Shown piece after piece: positions 45,975-55,370 of a stretch of 64,000 nt of DNA. The translations under genes were made by a program, and so were the position numbers. The DNA comes from SAR92 clade bacterium H921 (GTDB lineage Bacteria > Pseudomonadota > Gammaproteobacteria > Pseudomonadales > Porticoccaceae), in assembly GCA_025153755.1 (NCBI GenBank), contig JAOALD010000001.1, forward strand, positions 62,001 to 126,000. The letters are read 5' to 3'. The first letter of the stretch is position 1. Each line of letters starts with the position of its first letter. The notes beneath the pieces are model-generated. The model was given only the letters and a program-made list of their open reading frames with translations. It ran no database searches and had not been told where the DNA came from.

Positions 45975-47141
45975 TTAGATCACCACCAACTCTGCACGCA
46001 GACTGCCGGAGCTTTTTAGAGCTTCGAGAATAGCGATTAATGAAGACGGTGAGGCGCCCACCTGATTGACAGCATCAACAATCTGACGCAAATCAACACC
46101 GGGCTGAAACAAAAACATATTATTCATTGGCTCAACCACCTCAATGTCGGCATTTTGAATTCCAACTGCCTCGCCATCAGCAAAGGGGGCTGGCTGGCTA
46201 ACTTCGTTAGTCGCCGAAATATTTACCGAAATAGTGCCATGGGTAACCGCTACTGCGGTGACCTTAACATTGCGATTAATAACCGCGGTACCGGTTCGTG
46301 AATTAATCACAACCCTTGCCGGAGGCTCACCTGGAGTGACCTCAAGATTTTCAATCATACTCAAAAAGGTAACACGCTGAGATGAATCCTGAGGTGCCAT
46401 AACAGCGACAGACACACCATCAATAGCGCTGGCAACCCCGGATCCAAAGGCCAGATTAATCGCCTCTGTAATTGCATTGGAGGTAGAAAAATCTGCATCG
46501 CGTACATTGAGAACAATTTGGTCTGCGGTGTCGAATGGCGTCTGAACTCTGCGTTCAACCGTGGCGCCGTTGGGAATCCGGCCAGAAGTCGGAACACCAA
46601 TCTGGATGCTACTGCCAGCTGCATTGGCTGTAATGCCGGTAACCGTCATGGCACCCTGAGCCAAAGCATAGGTCTGGCCATCTACACCGCGCAACTGAGT
46701 CATGATAAGACTACCTCCGCGCAGAGACTCTGCAACGCCAATCGCACCAACATTAATATCAATTTTTTGGCCCGGCTTGGCAAATGGAGGTAGTTCAGCA
46801 GTTACCATCACTGCCGCTACATTCTCTAGCTTCAATTCTTTCTTAGCGTTCTGCGCGGCTAACGCCGCCATCTGATCGCCTAGATCATAATCACTCACTG
46901 GACCATCGACACTAACGCCTAGCCCAGAAAGCATGGTTTTTAATGCCTGGGCGGTCAGCGGCAAATCCTTACCGTCGCCAGAACCCTGCAAACCCACTAC
47001 CAAACCAAAGCCGATCAATTTGTTGGTGCGCACACCAGCTACATCCGTCAAATCTTTAATTCGATCTGCGCTGACTGTGGTCGTCTGGAACACAGTAATT
47101 ATGAGTACTGTTATCACCATTAAACGTTTAACTGTATCCAT
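45975..47141 (-). CDS. flgI: Flagellar P-ring protein FlgI
   Basis: A 388-residue P-ring subunit. A signal peptide (cleavage near VSA/D, residue 25) is followed by RIKDLTDVAGVRTNKLIGFGLVVGLQGSGDG, the family hallmark. The body includes FAKPGQKIDINVGAIGVAESLRGG-type motifs and a C-terminal LIAILEALKSSGSLRAELVVI end. FlgA chaperones its assembly around the rod in the peptidoglycan layer. It follows flgH by 21 bases. Confidence 0.95.
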   Translation of the reverse strand: MDTVKRLMVITVLIITVFQTTTVSADRIKDLTDVAGVRTNKLIGFGLVVGLQGSGDGKDLPLTAQALKTMLSGLGVSVDGPVSDYDLGDQMAALAAQNAKKELKLENVAAVMVTAELPPFAKPGQKIDINVGAIGVAESLRGGSLIMTQLRGVDGQTYALAQGAMTVTGITANAAGSSIQIGVPTSGRIPNGATVERRVQTPFDTADQIVLNVRDADFSTSNAITEAINLAFGSGVASAIDGVSVAVMAPQDSSQRVTFLSMIENLEVTPGEPPARVVINSRTGTAVINRNVKVTAVAVTHGTISVNISATNEVSQPAPFADGEAVGIQNADIEVVEPMNNMFLFQPGVDLRQIVDAVNQVGASPSSLIAILEALKSSGSLRAELVVI

Positions 47142-47162
47142 TTTATATTCTCCAACAGCCGC

Positions 47163-47858
47163 TTAAAACGGCCAGAATTTATAGAGCAATCCAGTGCCCC
47201 ATGAAGGCCGGGACGCAGAAGCTAAGTCACCCGTACCTCGGTACGAAATCTGGGCATGCGCAATGCGTTGAGACAGAACCGTGTTATCAGGCTGGATATC
47301 TGCTGGGCGGATAATGCCCTTAACCCGAATAAACTCACTTCCTTCGGTAAGCGCCAATTGTTTCTCGCCAACAATCACCAAATTGCCATTGGCCAATACC
47401 TCTACCACCATGGCTGAGATCGACCCGGTTAACGTAGCTGCTTGGCCAGCGGTACCAGACCCCTCGCTAGTGATGGCGGAACCATCCGTCTTTATCCCAT
47501 CAAAAAAGCCAGTACCAAATCCAAACTTTCTTACAATAGAGTCTTTCTGGTTAAGGCCAATTGCATCATTGGTAGACTCGCGGCTGGTACTCAAGCCAGA
47601 AGTCCTCGACGCCTGGGTGGTTTCATTGAGCAGCACGGTGATTAAATCGCCCACCCTAATCTCGGTAGCCTGATAGCTGCGCAGGTCGCCAAATAAACTA
47701 CGACCATTGCTAAATATCGACCCAGTCGTCTCAACCGGGGCGGCCGATGGGATAGGCTGTACTGGAGCAAACTCAGCAGTCGGCCTCATTTGCGGTTGAC
47801 CTGAACAGGCTATTAAGCCGCTAGTCAGTAGTAAAGTTGTGAATAAACGAAACATCAT
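47163..47858 (-). CDS. flgH: Flagellar L-ring lipoprotein FlgH
   Basis: A 231-residue outer-membrane L-ring protein. The lipobox LIAC gives lipidated Cys18. The body shows GSIFSNGRSLFGDLRSYQ, VGDLITVLLNETTQASR, GEKQLALTEGSEFIRVKGIIRP and the C-terminal GLLYKFWPF. It forms the bushing in the outer membrane. It sits between flgG and flgI with 12- and 21-base gaps. Confidence 0.95.
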   Translation of the reverse strand: MMFRLFTTLLLTSGLIACSGQPQMRPTAEFAPVQPIPSAAPVETTGSIFSNGRSLFGDLRSYQATEIRVGDLITVLLNETTQASRTSGLSTSRESTNDAIGLNQKDSIVRKFGFGTGFFDGIKTDGSAITSEGSGTAGQAATLTGSISAMVVEVLANGNLVIVGEKQLALTEGSEFIRVKGIIRPADIQPDNTVLSQRIAHAQISYRGTGDLASASRPSWGTGLLYKFWPF

Positions 47859-47870
47859 TTTTGCCCCGCC

Positions 47871-48656
47871 TTAAAGATTATTATTTAAGAAACGCAACAT
47901 ACCGTCCGCCGCGGCTATGGCTTTTGAGTTAACCTCATAGGCCCGCTGGGTTTCGATCATATTGACCATTTCTTCAACCACGTTGACGTTGGATGCTTCC
48001 AGCGAACCCTGCATTAACATACCCGCACCATCTTCACCGGGAATACTAATAATCGCATCACCACTGGCATTAGTAGGACGCATCAGGTTACGGCCAACAG
48101 GCTGGAGGCCGGAGTTATTAACAAACCGTGATAGCTGCAACTGACCTACCTGAGCTGCACCACCACTGTTGGCCAGTTCAGCAGTCACAATGCCGTCACG
48201 GCCAATGGTAATACTTGCGGTATTTTGAGGAATATTAATAGCGGGGATTAACGGTTCACCCCCAGCAGTGACCAACTGGCCTTCAGATGAAAGCTTTAAA
48301 GAACCATCTCTGGTGTATGCAATGGATCCATCGGCCTGTTGCACAGAGAGGTATCCCTCACCGGTAATGGCCACATCTAGAGCATTTTCAGTGGTAATTA
48401 TATTACCCTGCATATGTAATTTTTCAGTAGCCACAACGCGGGTACCTGTTCCCAGCATTAGACCCGTCGGGGTCTCATTCTGAGCGTCGGCCTGACCGCC
48501 AGCGGGAACAATGTTTTGATACAGCAAGTCCTCAAACACCGCCCGATCTTTCTTAAAACCTGTCGTATTTACGTTTGCCAGGTTGTTAGAAATAACCTGC
48601 ATACGTGTCTGCTGGGCTGTTAATCCGGTTTTGGCGATCCAAAGTGAAGCGTCCAT
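47871..48656 (-). CDS. flgG: Distal rod protein FlgG
   Basis: A 261-residue FlgG. N-terminal LWIAKTGLTAQQTRMQVISNNLANVNTTGFKK carries the flagellar rod/hook signature, and C-terminal EASNVNVVEEMVNMIETQRAYE is the matching D0 helix. The length is the standard for distal rod proteins (E. coli 260). It follows flgF by 45 bases in the operon. Confidence 0.95.
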   Translation of the reverse strand: MDASLWIAKTGLTAQQTRMQVISNNLANVNTTGFKKDRAVFEDLLYQNIVPAGGQADAQNETPTGLMLGTGTRVVATEKLHMQGNIITTENALDVAITGEGYLSVQQADGSIAYTRDGSLKLSSEGQLVTAGGEPLIPAINIPQNTASITIGRDGIVTAELANSGGAAQVGQLQLSRFVNNSGLQPVGRNLMRPTNASGDAIISIPGEDGAGMLMQGSLEASNVNVVEEMVNMIETQRAYEVNSKAIAAADGMLRFLNNNL

Positions 48657-48701
48657 TATTATTATCCTCTCATTCGATTTCGATGACTTAAACCCATTGG
48701 T

Positions 48702-49463
48702 TTAAGGTAGTCTCATCATGCTTGAACCAGTCTCATCGATAGACTTGGCTTCGGTAATCATTTTTATCTGCGCTTCAAATGAGCGACTAAAATCCATCAT
48801 CTTGACCATGGCCTCTATGGGGTTGACGTTACTACCCTCAAGGCCTCCACTTTGTACAGATGCCACTAGCGGGCCGGTGGGGAAATCTCTCCCTCTAAAG
48901 TCAATATCTAAGGGTTCGAACAATCCATCTTCGCGCCTGATCAATGTCGTTTGACTAGCATCGCGCAACATCAGCTGGCCAATCTCGACCGCAGGAGTTT
49001 CTGGATCTATGGTCGACTTCGCATAAAGGGTGCCATCTGGACTAATCGATATAAGCTGCCCCTGAGGTGCAGTAATAGGACCAGCTTCTCCCATAACCAG
49101 ATGACCAACTGAGGTCTCGATAACACCAGACGCAGAGACTCGTAAATCACCGCGGCGGGTGAAGCCAATGTCTCCATTCTCGGCTTGAATGCCAAGCACG
49201 GTTTTGTCCAAAAGCGCTATATCCAAGGGGTTCCCCGTCATGGAGATAGTACCTGGCTCAAGGCTGATCACATCCCGCTTGTGAACCGTCGGCTGAAATC
49301 GTGTTTCATAGCCTGCCGCTTCAATCTTTACCGTCTCTGTGGCAACCTCGTAGCTTTCTTTAAAGCCCACGGTTGAAACATTAGCTAGCGCATTGGTAAT
49401 TTGCGCTCTAATTTCTGCCTGACTCTGTACAGCGGCTAGGGATGTAAATGCTAATCTATCCAT
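48702..49463 (-). CDS. flgF: Proximal rod protein FlgF
   Basis: A 253-residue FlgF. The N-terminus MDRLAFTSLAAVQSQAEIRAQITNALANVST is the rod-type D0 helix, and the C-terminus has LEGSNVNPIEAMVKMMDFSRSFEAQIKMI. Pairing with flgG and the normal length support FlgF. It follows the large flgE by 28 bases. Confidence 0.93.
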   Translation of the reverse strand: MDRLAFTSLAAVQSQAEIRAQITNALANVSTVGFKESYEVATETVKIEAAGYETRFQPTVHKRDVISLEPGTISMTGNPLDIALLDKTVLGIQAENGDIGFTRRGDLRVSASGVIETSVGHLVMGEAGPITAPQGQLISISPDGTLYAKSTIDPETPAVEIGQLMLRDASQTTLIRREDGLFEPLDIDFRGRDFPTGPLVASVQSGGLEGSNVNPIEAMVKMMDFSRSFEAQIKMITEAKSIDETGSSMMRLP

Positions 49464-49491
49464 GCTCAGTGCTCTTAATTAGTGCCGGGCC

Positions 49492-52329
49492 TTAACCGCG
49501 GATATTAATAATGGTTTGCGTCAACGAAGAGCTTGTCTCAATTGCTTTGGCGTTGGCCTGGAAGTTTCGCTGTGCGGTAATCAGATCAACTAGCTCAGCG
49601 GTCAAGTCTACGTTGGAGCGTTCACGCGCACCGGCTCGAATAGTTCCGAAACCTGCCGCACCTGGCTCACCGAGAGTTGCATCACCAGATCCAGATGTTG
49701 CCGAATAACTGGTGTCACCTACCTGACGCAGACCTTTAGGTGTAGCGAAGTTAGCAAGAATAATTTTGCCCAAGGACTTCTGTGAACCATTGGAGTAACT
49801 GGCTACTACCAATCCGTCATCGCCAATGTTTACACCGACCAAGTCACCTTCAGGGGCACCGTTCTGCGCCTGACTCAAGACTGCAAATGGGCTGTTAAAC
49901 TGAGTACTGTTGTTGTACGCCAGCTGGATTGCACCACCGGTAATATTGTCACTCTCTAACTTGGCACCGCCGATAGGTGAAACCAAGGTACCACTGGTAT
50001 CGAAGGTCAGCTCTCCCTTGTCGAGGAAGATTGGAGTCCAGTAAGGAATATCTTCATCATCAAAATCTGCTTTATCTGTAGTTTCAATCCAATTACCTGC
50101 ATTGTCCTGAGTAACATAGACTTCACTGGTACCAGAGGTGTCTGGAACCAACTCAATATAAGACGATGTTCTACCAAAACCTGCATCGATATCTTCCAAA
50201 CCCCAGTCAGCGTGTCCTGCTACCTGAATAAAGGAACTGTCAGATGCAGTGGCTCCAGTGATGACAAGGGATTCCGCACTTTCGTCAAAACCCACAGTTA
50301 CACCAGAGACACTTCGTCCCAGAGCATCAGCCATCAAATTGATTTTCGACTGCAGATGCTCGGTAAATGTACCTATAGAATACTGGCCTTCAGTTAGCTG
50401 GATCTGCGCAGAGATACCATCGACAATCACGGTCACGTTTTGGTTATCTGTGTTAACCAAAAATGACTTGCGGGGGTCAACACCCATCTGATTGCCCGTT
50501 ACGACAGCGGGAGATGACAGCTGGCCACGAACCGCAGGCAAGTTATTAATCTGTGAGGTTTCAGCCTCTACTAAATGACCATCCGCTTCCATCCCCAAAA
50601 GGGTTTGGGCCATATCGGAAACATTGGTAATCGCCAGGCTTGATTCATCACCAGTGGTACCAGAGGCAACAATAAATTTACCCTCCGTATAGCTCACTGA
50701 AATACCATAACGCTGATTAGTCGCTGCGGTAAATGACGTGCCATTGGGACGTACATTTTTTAGTAGAACATCTGAAGCATCGGTATCAAGGGCGGGTAAC
50801 AATATGCCATGGGATATAATGGTGCCGTCAGCCTCCGCTGTCTGTGGCGGCAAACCAAATACAGCATTAGTGTCCATCCCAGCAGCTCCTGAACTCAGGT
50901 ACAAGGAATCTGTGCCACCATTAGCCTGCAAAAATCTAAAGCCCTGACTTGCCTCATCATAGGAAACGGAAATATCAGTAAAGCCATCGGCTTTTAGAGC
51001 CGCATCCATTGCATATGCTAATGGCTCTGCAGAAACTTGGTTGTCGACGAAGTCCGCGGGACTGTGAATACCCAAGATTGTTGGGATATCAAGGGTAGTC
51101 GTGGTTTCTGCACCACCACTCGTTATTCTAGTAAATTTAAAGTTATGTGAGGCAGCCGCTGTAAAGTCAAATGACTTACCATCCCCAAATCGTTCGTTGA
51201 TGACATTGGTAAGTTCAAAGGCAATTTCTGAGCCCGATAACTTTTGTGACGAGCCCGCGAGGTGCTCTAGACCTATATTTATCGATGTAGAGTCATCAAT
51301 ACTTAGACTAAATATATTCGATAGTGCGGCTCTGGTCATCGCGCCATCAGTAAAATCAATACCGTCACTATTGTTTGTAAGATTGAGATCGTCAATGTAG
51401 ACAGAGTCTTCCCCTACGGCAAAATTAACACTGGCTGGCTGAGAATCTGTTGGCGTTGAAAGATTATCGAACGAGTACTTTTTGTACAAAGTACCCAGGG
51501 TTACCAGGTATTTCTCACTCTCGGCACTAGTTTTTTGTAACTCCAAAAGCTCGGACTGGGTTTTAACTTCACCATACTTGTTAACAAAGTATTGGTCGCC
51601 AGCAGTATCCGATGCCTGGATCAATGCAGAGTCAACTGCCTGATCATCAATATAAACAAAGGTCTGCCATTTGTTGAATGGCACATCAGCTGTAGCTTCT
51701 GCGGTCTTTACATAATAAATAGTAGCGAGGTGGCTAGAACCAGAAGTACCGTACACTGTTAACGATGTCGTTTTGTTGTAGGTTTCTGGCTTCGCTGGAT
51801 TGAAGGTTTCAGTAATTGGAACAGCATCCGATGGCAGGTTTAAACCTAGTTCGACTTCTGTGGTCGGCAGAAACTCAGAAACGGTAGCTCGGGGAATAGC
51901 CAGAGCGCTCATTGGCTCACCAAAGTCAGCCTTGTTAGTCGAATCCACCGGCAGTGCCTGCAGAGCCTGACCGGCGCTGTTCACCATCTGGTTTTGTTCG
52001 TTCAACATAAAGGCGCCGTTACGAGTGTAGATTTTGGTACCGTCCGGAGATTCAAGGGGGAAAAAACCATCACCAGTAATTGCCAAGTCCAGCGAGTTTG
52101 CAGAGAACTCAATGTTGCCCTGACTAAACTCCTGGCTTACCTCCTTCAGAGATACACCACGACCAATTACACTCGACGCCTTCTGTAGAGGAGAGGTTGC
52201 AAAAATATCACCAAAGTCAGCATCGGAGCGCTTAAAGCCCGAGGTACCCGAGTTAGCAATATTGTTCGAGGTTACAGATAGCTCCGTCGTTGCTGCGTTA
52301 AGTCCTGTAAGTGAGGTATAAAATGACAT
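49492..52329 (-). CDS. flgE: Flagellar hook protein FlgE, oversized
   Basis: A 945-residue hook protein. N-terminal SFYTSLTGLNAATTELSVTSNNIANSGTSGFK and C-terminal ARERSNVDLTAELVDLITAQRNFQANAK are typical. E. coli FlgE has 402 residues and most relatives 400-500, so roughly 450 residues are inserted between about residues 190 and 760. The insert is rich in Thr, Ser, Asp and Asn, with beta-type segments. It should form extra surface domains on the hook. flgD is 48 bases upstream. Confidence 0.94.
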   Translation of the reverse strand: MSFYTSLTGLNAATTELSVTSNNIANSGTSGFKRSDADFGDIFATSPLQKASSVIGRGVSLKEVSQEFSQGNIEFSANSLDLAITGDGFFPLESPDGTKIYTRNGAFMLNEQNQMVNSAGQALQALPVDSTNKADFGEPMSALAIPRATVSEFLPTTEVELGLNLPSDAVPITETFNPAKPETYNKTTSLTVYGTSGSSHLATIYYVKTAEATADVPFNKWQTFVYIDDQAVDSALIQASDTAGDQYFVNKYGEVKTQSELLELQKTSAESEKYLVTLGTLYKKYSFDNLSTPTDSQPASVNFAVGEDSVYIDDLNLTNNSDGIDFTDGAMTRAALSNIFSLSIDDSTSINIGLEHLAGSSQKLSGSEIAFELTNVINERFGDGKSFDFTAAASHNFKFTRITSGGAETTTTLDIPTILGIHSPADFVDNQVSAEPLAYAMDAALKADGFTDISVSYDEASQGFRFLQANGGTDSLYLSSGAAGMDTNAVFGLPPQTAEADGTIISHGILLPALDTDASDVLLKNVRPNGTSFTAATNQRYGISVSYTEGKFIVASGTTGDESSLAITNVSDMAQTLLGMEADGHLVEAETSQINNLPAVRGQLSSPAVVTGNQMGVDPRKSFLVNTDNQNVTVIVDGISAQIQLTEGQYSIGTFTEHLQSKINLMADALGRSVSGVTVGFDESAESLVITGATASDSSFIQVAGHADWGLEDIDAGFGRTSSYIELVPDTSGTSEVYVTQDNAGNWIETTDKADFDDEDIPYWTPIFLDKGELTFDTSGTLVSPIGGAKLESDNITGGAIQLAYNNSTQFNSPFAVLSQAQNGAPEGDLVGVNIGDDGLVVASYSNGSQKSLGKIILANFATPKGLRQVGDTSYSATSGSGDATLGEPGAAGFGTIRAGARERSNVDLTAELVDLITAQRNFQANAKAIETSSSLTQTIINIRG

Positions 52330-52377
52330 TTGTTACTCTCCTGTTGCCTGTAGTTTTCGGCTTCTAGTTCTGTTTTA

Positions 52378-53064
52378 TTAAATTCCAATTCTTTCCACTT
52401 GAGCTAGTGTGACAATGTCGCCATCACCGACCTCAAGAGATAAATCCTGTGATTCTGGGTCCCAACTCACGCTCTTCACCTCAGCCATAGTGGTTACCGG
52501 TGCAGCTTCAAGTTTGCCGTTGCGTACAACACTGGCACTCATCACGTAATTGCCATTGGGAGCTATCTCGCCATTGCGGTTGTAACCATTCCAATTCAAA
52601 TTTAGACGACCGGGTAGCTGAGCTCCCTGAGTTTCGCGAAACACTAGTTCCCCAGACGCTGAATCATAGACACTTAGGATCACCGACTGAGCACCATTGG
52701 GAAGATCGATAGAACCCGAAGACCGAGCGCCATTGCCGCCGGTAAAGAAGCCACCTTCAACTGCAACCTTCTTACCAACCAGGCTGGCACCGGTAAGCAT
52801 CTGCTCCTCGCGCATACCACCGACTATCGTTTCAAGTGAGGCCTGCATGCCTTTAATACCCTCGACCGATGAGAACTGCGCCAGCTGTGCAACGAAGGCT
52901 TCGTTGTCCATTGGGTCTAAGGGGTTCTGGTTAGTTAACTGAGTCGTTAGCAGTGTCAAAAATGCATCGCGGCCAAGTTCATCTTCTCCTGAAAGCGCGG
53001 CAATCTGTTGGTCTGCATACTGATCAGTGGTAAGAAATGAACTCGTAGTAGCACTGTCTATCAT
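52378..53064 (-). CDS. flgD: Hook cap protein FlgD
   Basis: A 228-residue FlgD. The N-terminal segment LGRDAFLTLLTTQLTNQNPLDPMDNEAFVAQLAQFSSVEG is the family signature (shown in part by its LDPMDN core). The C-terminal FlgD Ig-like/Tudor region holds RLNLNWNGYNRNGEIAPNGNY. It is the temporary cap for hook assembly. It lies between flgC and flgE with short gaps. Confidence 0.94.
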   Translation of the reverse strand: MIDSATTSSFLTTDQYADQQIAALSGEDELGRDAFLTLLTTQLTNQNPLDPMDNEAFVAQLAQFSSVEGIKGMQASLETIVGGMREEQMLTGASLVGKKVAVEGGFFTGGNGARSSGSIDLPNGAQSVILSVYDSASGELVFRETQGAQLPGRLNLNWNGYNRNGEIAPNGNYVMSASVVRNGKLEAAPVTTMAEVKSVSWDPESQDLSLEVGDGDIVTLAQVERIGI

Positions 53065-53075
53065 TTTAAAATTCC

Positions 53076-53501
53076 TTAAGCCTTCGTTATATCTAGGGTG
53101 CGCATCATCAACTCACGCGCCGTATTGACCACTTCGACGTTGTTTTGGTAGCTGCGCGCAGCCCCCATCATCTCAACCATTTCGGTCACTTCATTAACGT
53201 TGGACATGTAAACAAAGCCATCTTTATCGGCTTTTGGATTGCCAGGATCATGCATTTTTACATTTGGCGTGCTGTCATCAGCCATACCGCTCACTCGCAC
53301 TCCGCCGACAAACTGGGCACCTTGGGTGGTCATTTCTTTATTGAGTAATGTCTCAAAAACCGGGCGCTTAGCCTTGTAAGCATCCTCTGCGCTAGACGCG
53401 ATAGTTCCAGCATTAGCCATGTTGGAAGCAGTCGAATTCATGCGTACCATCTGCGCATTTAAAGCTGTTCCAGCAATTCCAAAAATATTATTTAATGACA
53501 T
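53076..53501 (-). CDS. flgC: Proximal rod protein FlgC
   Basis: A 141-residue rod protein. N-terminal FGIAGTALNAQMVRMNSTASNMANAG and C-terminal YMSNVNEVTEMVEMMGAARSYQNNVEVVNTARE-type ending are diagnostic of FlgC. The length is normal. It follows flgB by 6 bases and precedes flgD by 11. Confidence 0.95.
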   Translation of the reverse strand: MSLNNIFGIAGTALNAQMVRMNSTASNMANAGTIASSAEDAYKAKRPVFETLLNKEMTTQGAQFVGGVRVSGMADDSTPNVKMHDPGNPKADKDGFVYMSNVNEVTEMVEMMGAARSYQNNVEVVNTARELMMRTLDITKA

Positions 53502-53507
53502 AGTCTA

Positions 53508-53894
53508 TTAATCTCCTCGCAAAGCTTTGCGAATTCCGCTGATATCGCCTTCTATAAAGCGCAGTGTCGCCTGGTACTGGGCAGCGGCCTTACCATACTT
53601 AGCCTGCTCTACGCTCATTTCTACTGTGTTGCCATCGAGCGCTGGATTAAACGGAATAGTGAAAACCGTATTAGCCTGCAGCTTAGTATCGGCAGATTGA
53701 ATATGGGAAGAATGAGTAGCGCGCAGGGAATAGTCTCTCTGGGCATCATTGAGTACTTGCTTAAAGTCGATGTCCTGCGCCTTGTAATAAGGCGTATCAA
53801 CATTGGCGATGTTGCGCGAAATGACTTCCATACGCTGAGCACGCAAATCAAGTGCGCGTTCATGAATGCCAAAAGCCGAATCAAACAATTTCAT
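53508..53894 (-). CDS. flgB: Proximal rod protein FlgB
   Basis: A 128-residue FlgB beginning MKLFDSAFGIHERALDLRAQRME, with NIANVDTPYYKAQDIDF and the C-terminal KYGKAAAQYQATLRFIEGDISGI. It is the first gene of the flgBCDEFGHIJKL-fliD operon. The frame stays open to 54023, but that stretch covers the sigma-54 promoter, and only the ATG at 53894 gives the conserved N-terminus. Confidence 0.94.
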   Translation of the reverse strand: MKLFDSAFGIHERALDLRAQRMEVISRNIANVDTPYYKAQDIDFKQVLNDAQRDYSLRATHSSHIQSADTKLQANTVFTIPFNPALDGNTVEMSVEQAKYGKAAAQYQATLRFIEGDISGIRKALRGD

Positions 53895-53975
53895 ATCAAA
53901 CCCGTTCAAGTATTTAAAAGTTGTGTCGATTGCTCTCCTAGGTCTTGTCGGAAAACAGTCTGTCCAACCTAAACA

Positions 53976-53993
53976 CTGCAAAACAGATGCCAA
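53976..53993 (-). promoter_or_regulatory. Sigma-54 promoter of the flgB operon
   Basis: On the minus strand TTGGCAT, five bases (CTGTT), then TTGCAG place GG and GC exactly ten bases apart, matching the -24/-12 consensus. It lies about 80 bases upstream of the flgB start. Confidence 0.85.
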
Positions 53994-54011
53994 GTTATTC
54001 ACATATGCCGC

Positions 54012-54037
54012 ATTTAAATGCATAAATGCATGTAAAT
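54012..54037. promoter_or_regulatory. Near-perfect AT-rich palindrome upstream of the flgB promoter
   Basis: ATTTAAATGCAT at 54012-54023 and ATGCATGTAAAT at 54026-54037 are inverted copies with one mismatch around AA. They lie just upstream of the sigma-54 promoter of flgB and within the flgA-flgB divergent region. A site for the flagellar enhancer-binding activator (FleQ/FlrA or FlrC type) is possible. Confidence 0.4.
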
Positions 54038-54165
54038 CAGTCGGTTAACTATATTTTAGATATATCAATGAGCTTCGATTGCCGCCTAAACGGCAGACTT
54101 TTGCCGATATTCATTGCCGCTCTGTCGGTATTGCGTCACCTAGACATGTGGCCCATACTCGAGCT

Positions 54166-55227
54166 ATGAGTAATTTAATCTTTCTTATTTTAGGCGTGCT
54201 TCTAAGCCCATTTATAGGTGCCCAAGATCAGGCGCTGTCTGTAAATAAACAGCTTTTTATCGAACAGGCTGAGCGTTGGGTTGCTGATCAGGCAGAGGTA
54301 AATCAAGAGCAAGTAGCCATAGCTGCCATGGATCGCCGCTTTAAAATACCTGACTGTGCCAACTCCTTTGTTTTTACCTTCCCTTATGCCTCAAGCAACC
54401 AGACTTTGCGGGCACAGTGCGTAGATAGCGGCTGGCAAGCCTTTGTTGGCGTCTCAATCCATCGCGAAATTACTGGCTACGCCTTCATTTATGATATGAA
54501 TGAAGGTGATAGCCCAACCCAAAATGACCTGCGGCCTATTGTGGTGAGCCGACCAGCTAAGGATCTAATACAGAGCCTGCAGGCTCTGGAAAATCAAAGC
54601 CTGACCTCTGCGGTTACCGCCGGTGAAATACTTAATCGACGCCATCTAGTCGAGAATGCCACTGTCTTTGAACTGCGCCGCGATATCTTATCCGAAGAGG
54701 TTATTACCTCTGAAGATATTATTACTCTCACCAGAGGACTGCCCACAACATCAAGCAGGCAGCGGTTTCCCGCGCGATTACTAGACGATGCGGTTGCCGC
54801 CAGAGATCTGTCTGCTGGTCAGATACTGTCTCGCTCAGATTTACGTGTTAAACACAGTGTGGTGACCACTACAGCCACGCTTACACGGGGACAAAGGTTA
54901 GGTGCTGAGAATACTCAGATGCGCACCTACTACGGCAAATTGCCCAAAGATGCCTTACTGTCCATGGCTGAAATAACCCAGATGGAGGCAATTCGTACAA
55001 TAAGAGCTGGACAGCTACTGCGGGCCTCAGATTTAAAGGCTGCCGATTTAATAAAAAAAGGTGATAGTGTCAAACTAGTTGTCGGCAATGGTATGCTTAA
55101 AATCACCGTAACCGTTATTGCTCTTGAGGGTGGCAGGCGCGACCAGCAAATAAACCTGCTCAACCCGGAATCTGGAGAACGGGTGCGTGGAGTTGTCAGT
55201 GGGCCTGGCCAAGCTAAAGGGCTTTAA
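54166..55227 (+). CDS. flgA: P-ring assembly chaperone FlgA, enlarged
   Basis: A 353-residue FlgA from the ATG at 54166, which gives a signal peptide (NLIFLILGVLLSPFIGA). The C-terminal part has RTIRAGQLLRASDLKAADLIKKGDSVKLVV and ends VRGVVSGPGQAKGL, typical of the SAF domain. Usual FlgA proteins have about 220-250 residues. Here residues near 165-225 and 228-290 look like two copies of an SAF-type unit, ending in SAGQILSRSDL and RAGQLLRASDL. The extended frame start at 54079 would hide the signal peptide. It is divergent from flgB. Confidence 0.9.
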   Translation: MSNLIFLILGVLLSPFIGAQDQALSVNKQLFIEQAERWVADQAEVNQEQVAIAAMDRRFKIPDCANSFVFTFPYASSNQTLRAQCVDSGWQAFVGVSIHREITGYAFIYDMNEGDSPTQNDLRPIVVSRPAKDLIQSLQALENQSLTSAVTAGEILNRRHLVENATVFELRRDILSEEVITSEDIITLTRGLPTTSSRQRFPARLLDDAVAARDLSAGQILSRSDLRVKHSVVTTTATLTRGQRLGAENTQMRTYYGKLPKDALLSMAEITQMEAIRTIRAGQLLRASDLKAADLIKKGDSVKLVVGNGMLKITVTVIALEGGRRDQQINLLNPESGERVRGVVSGPGQAKGL

Positions 55228-55294
55228 TATCAATGCAAATCAGGCCTTTTAGCGCAGGTATTTACTACTAACTAAAAATAATTGGATTATTTTC

Positions 55295-55321
55295 TATAGA
55301 ATTCTAAAGTGCTGACGATAT
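55295..55321 (+). promoter_or_regulatory. Possible sigma-28 promoter of flgM
   Basis: TATA at 55295-55298, a 15-base spacer and GACGATAT at 55314-55321 resemble a weak sigma-28 promoter about 50 bases before flgM. Such a promoter is expected for flgM in other bacteria, but the match is only moderate. Confidence 0.4.
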
Positions 55322-55370
55322 ACTATTACAGAAGACATTTTTCTGGCTTTGCGCCAGCGGGAAAAATACT

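Noticed and set aside
54095-54125. Possible sigma-28 or sigma-54 promoter for flgA around GCCGATAT
   Set aside because: The -10-like box has no -35 at the right distance, and the GG-GC pair is 9 rather than 10 bases apart.
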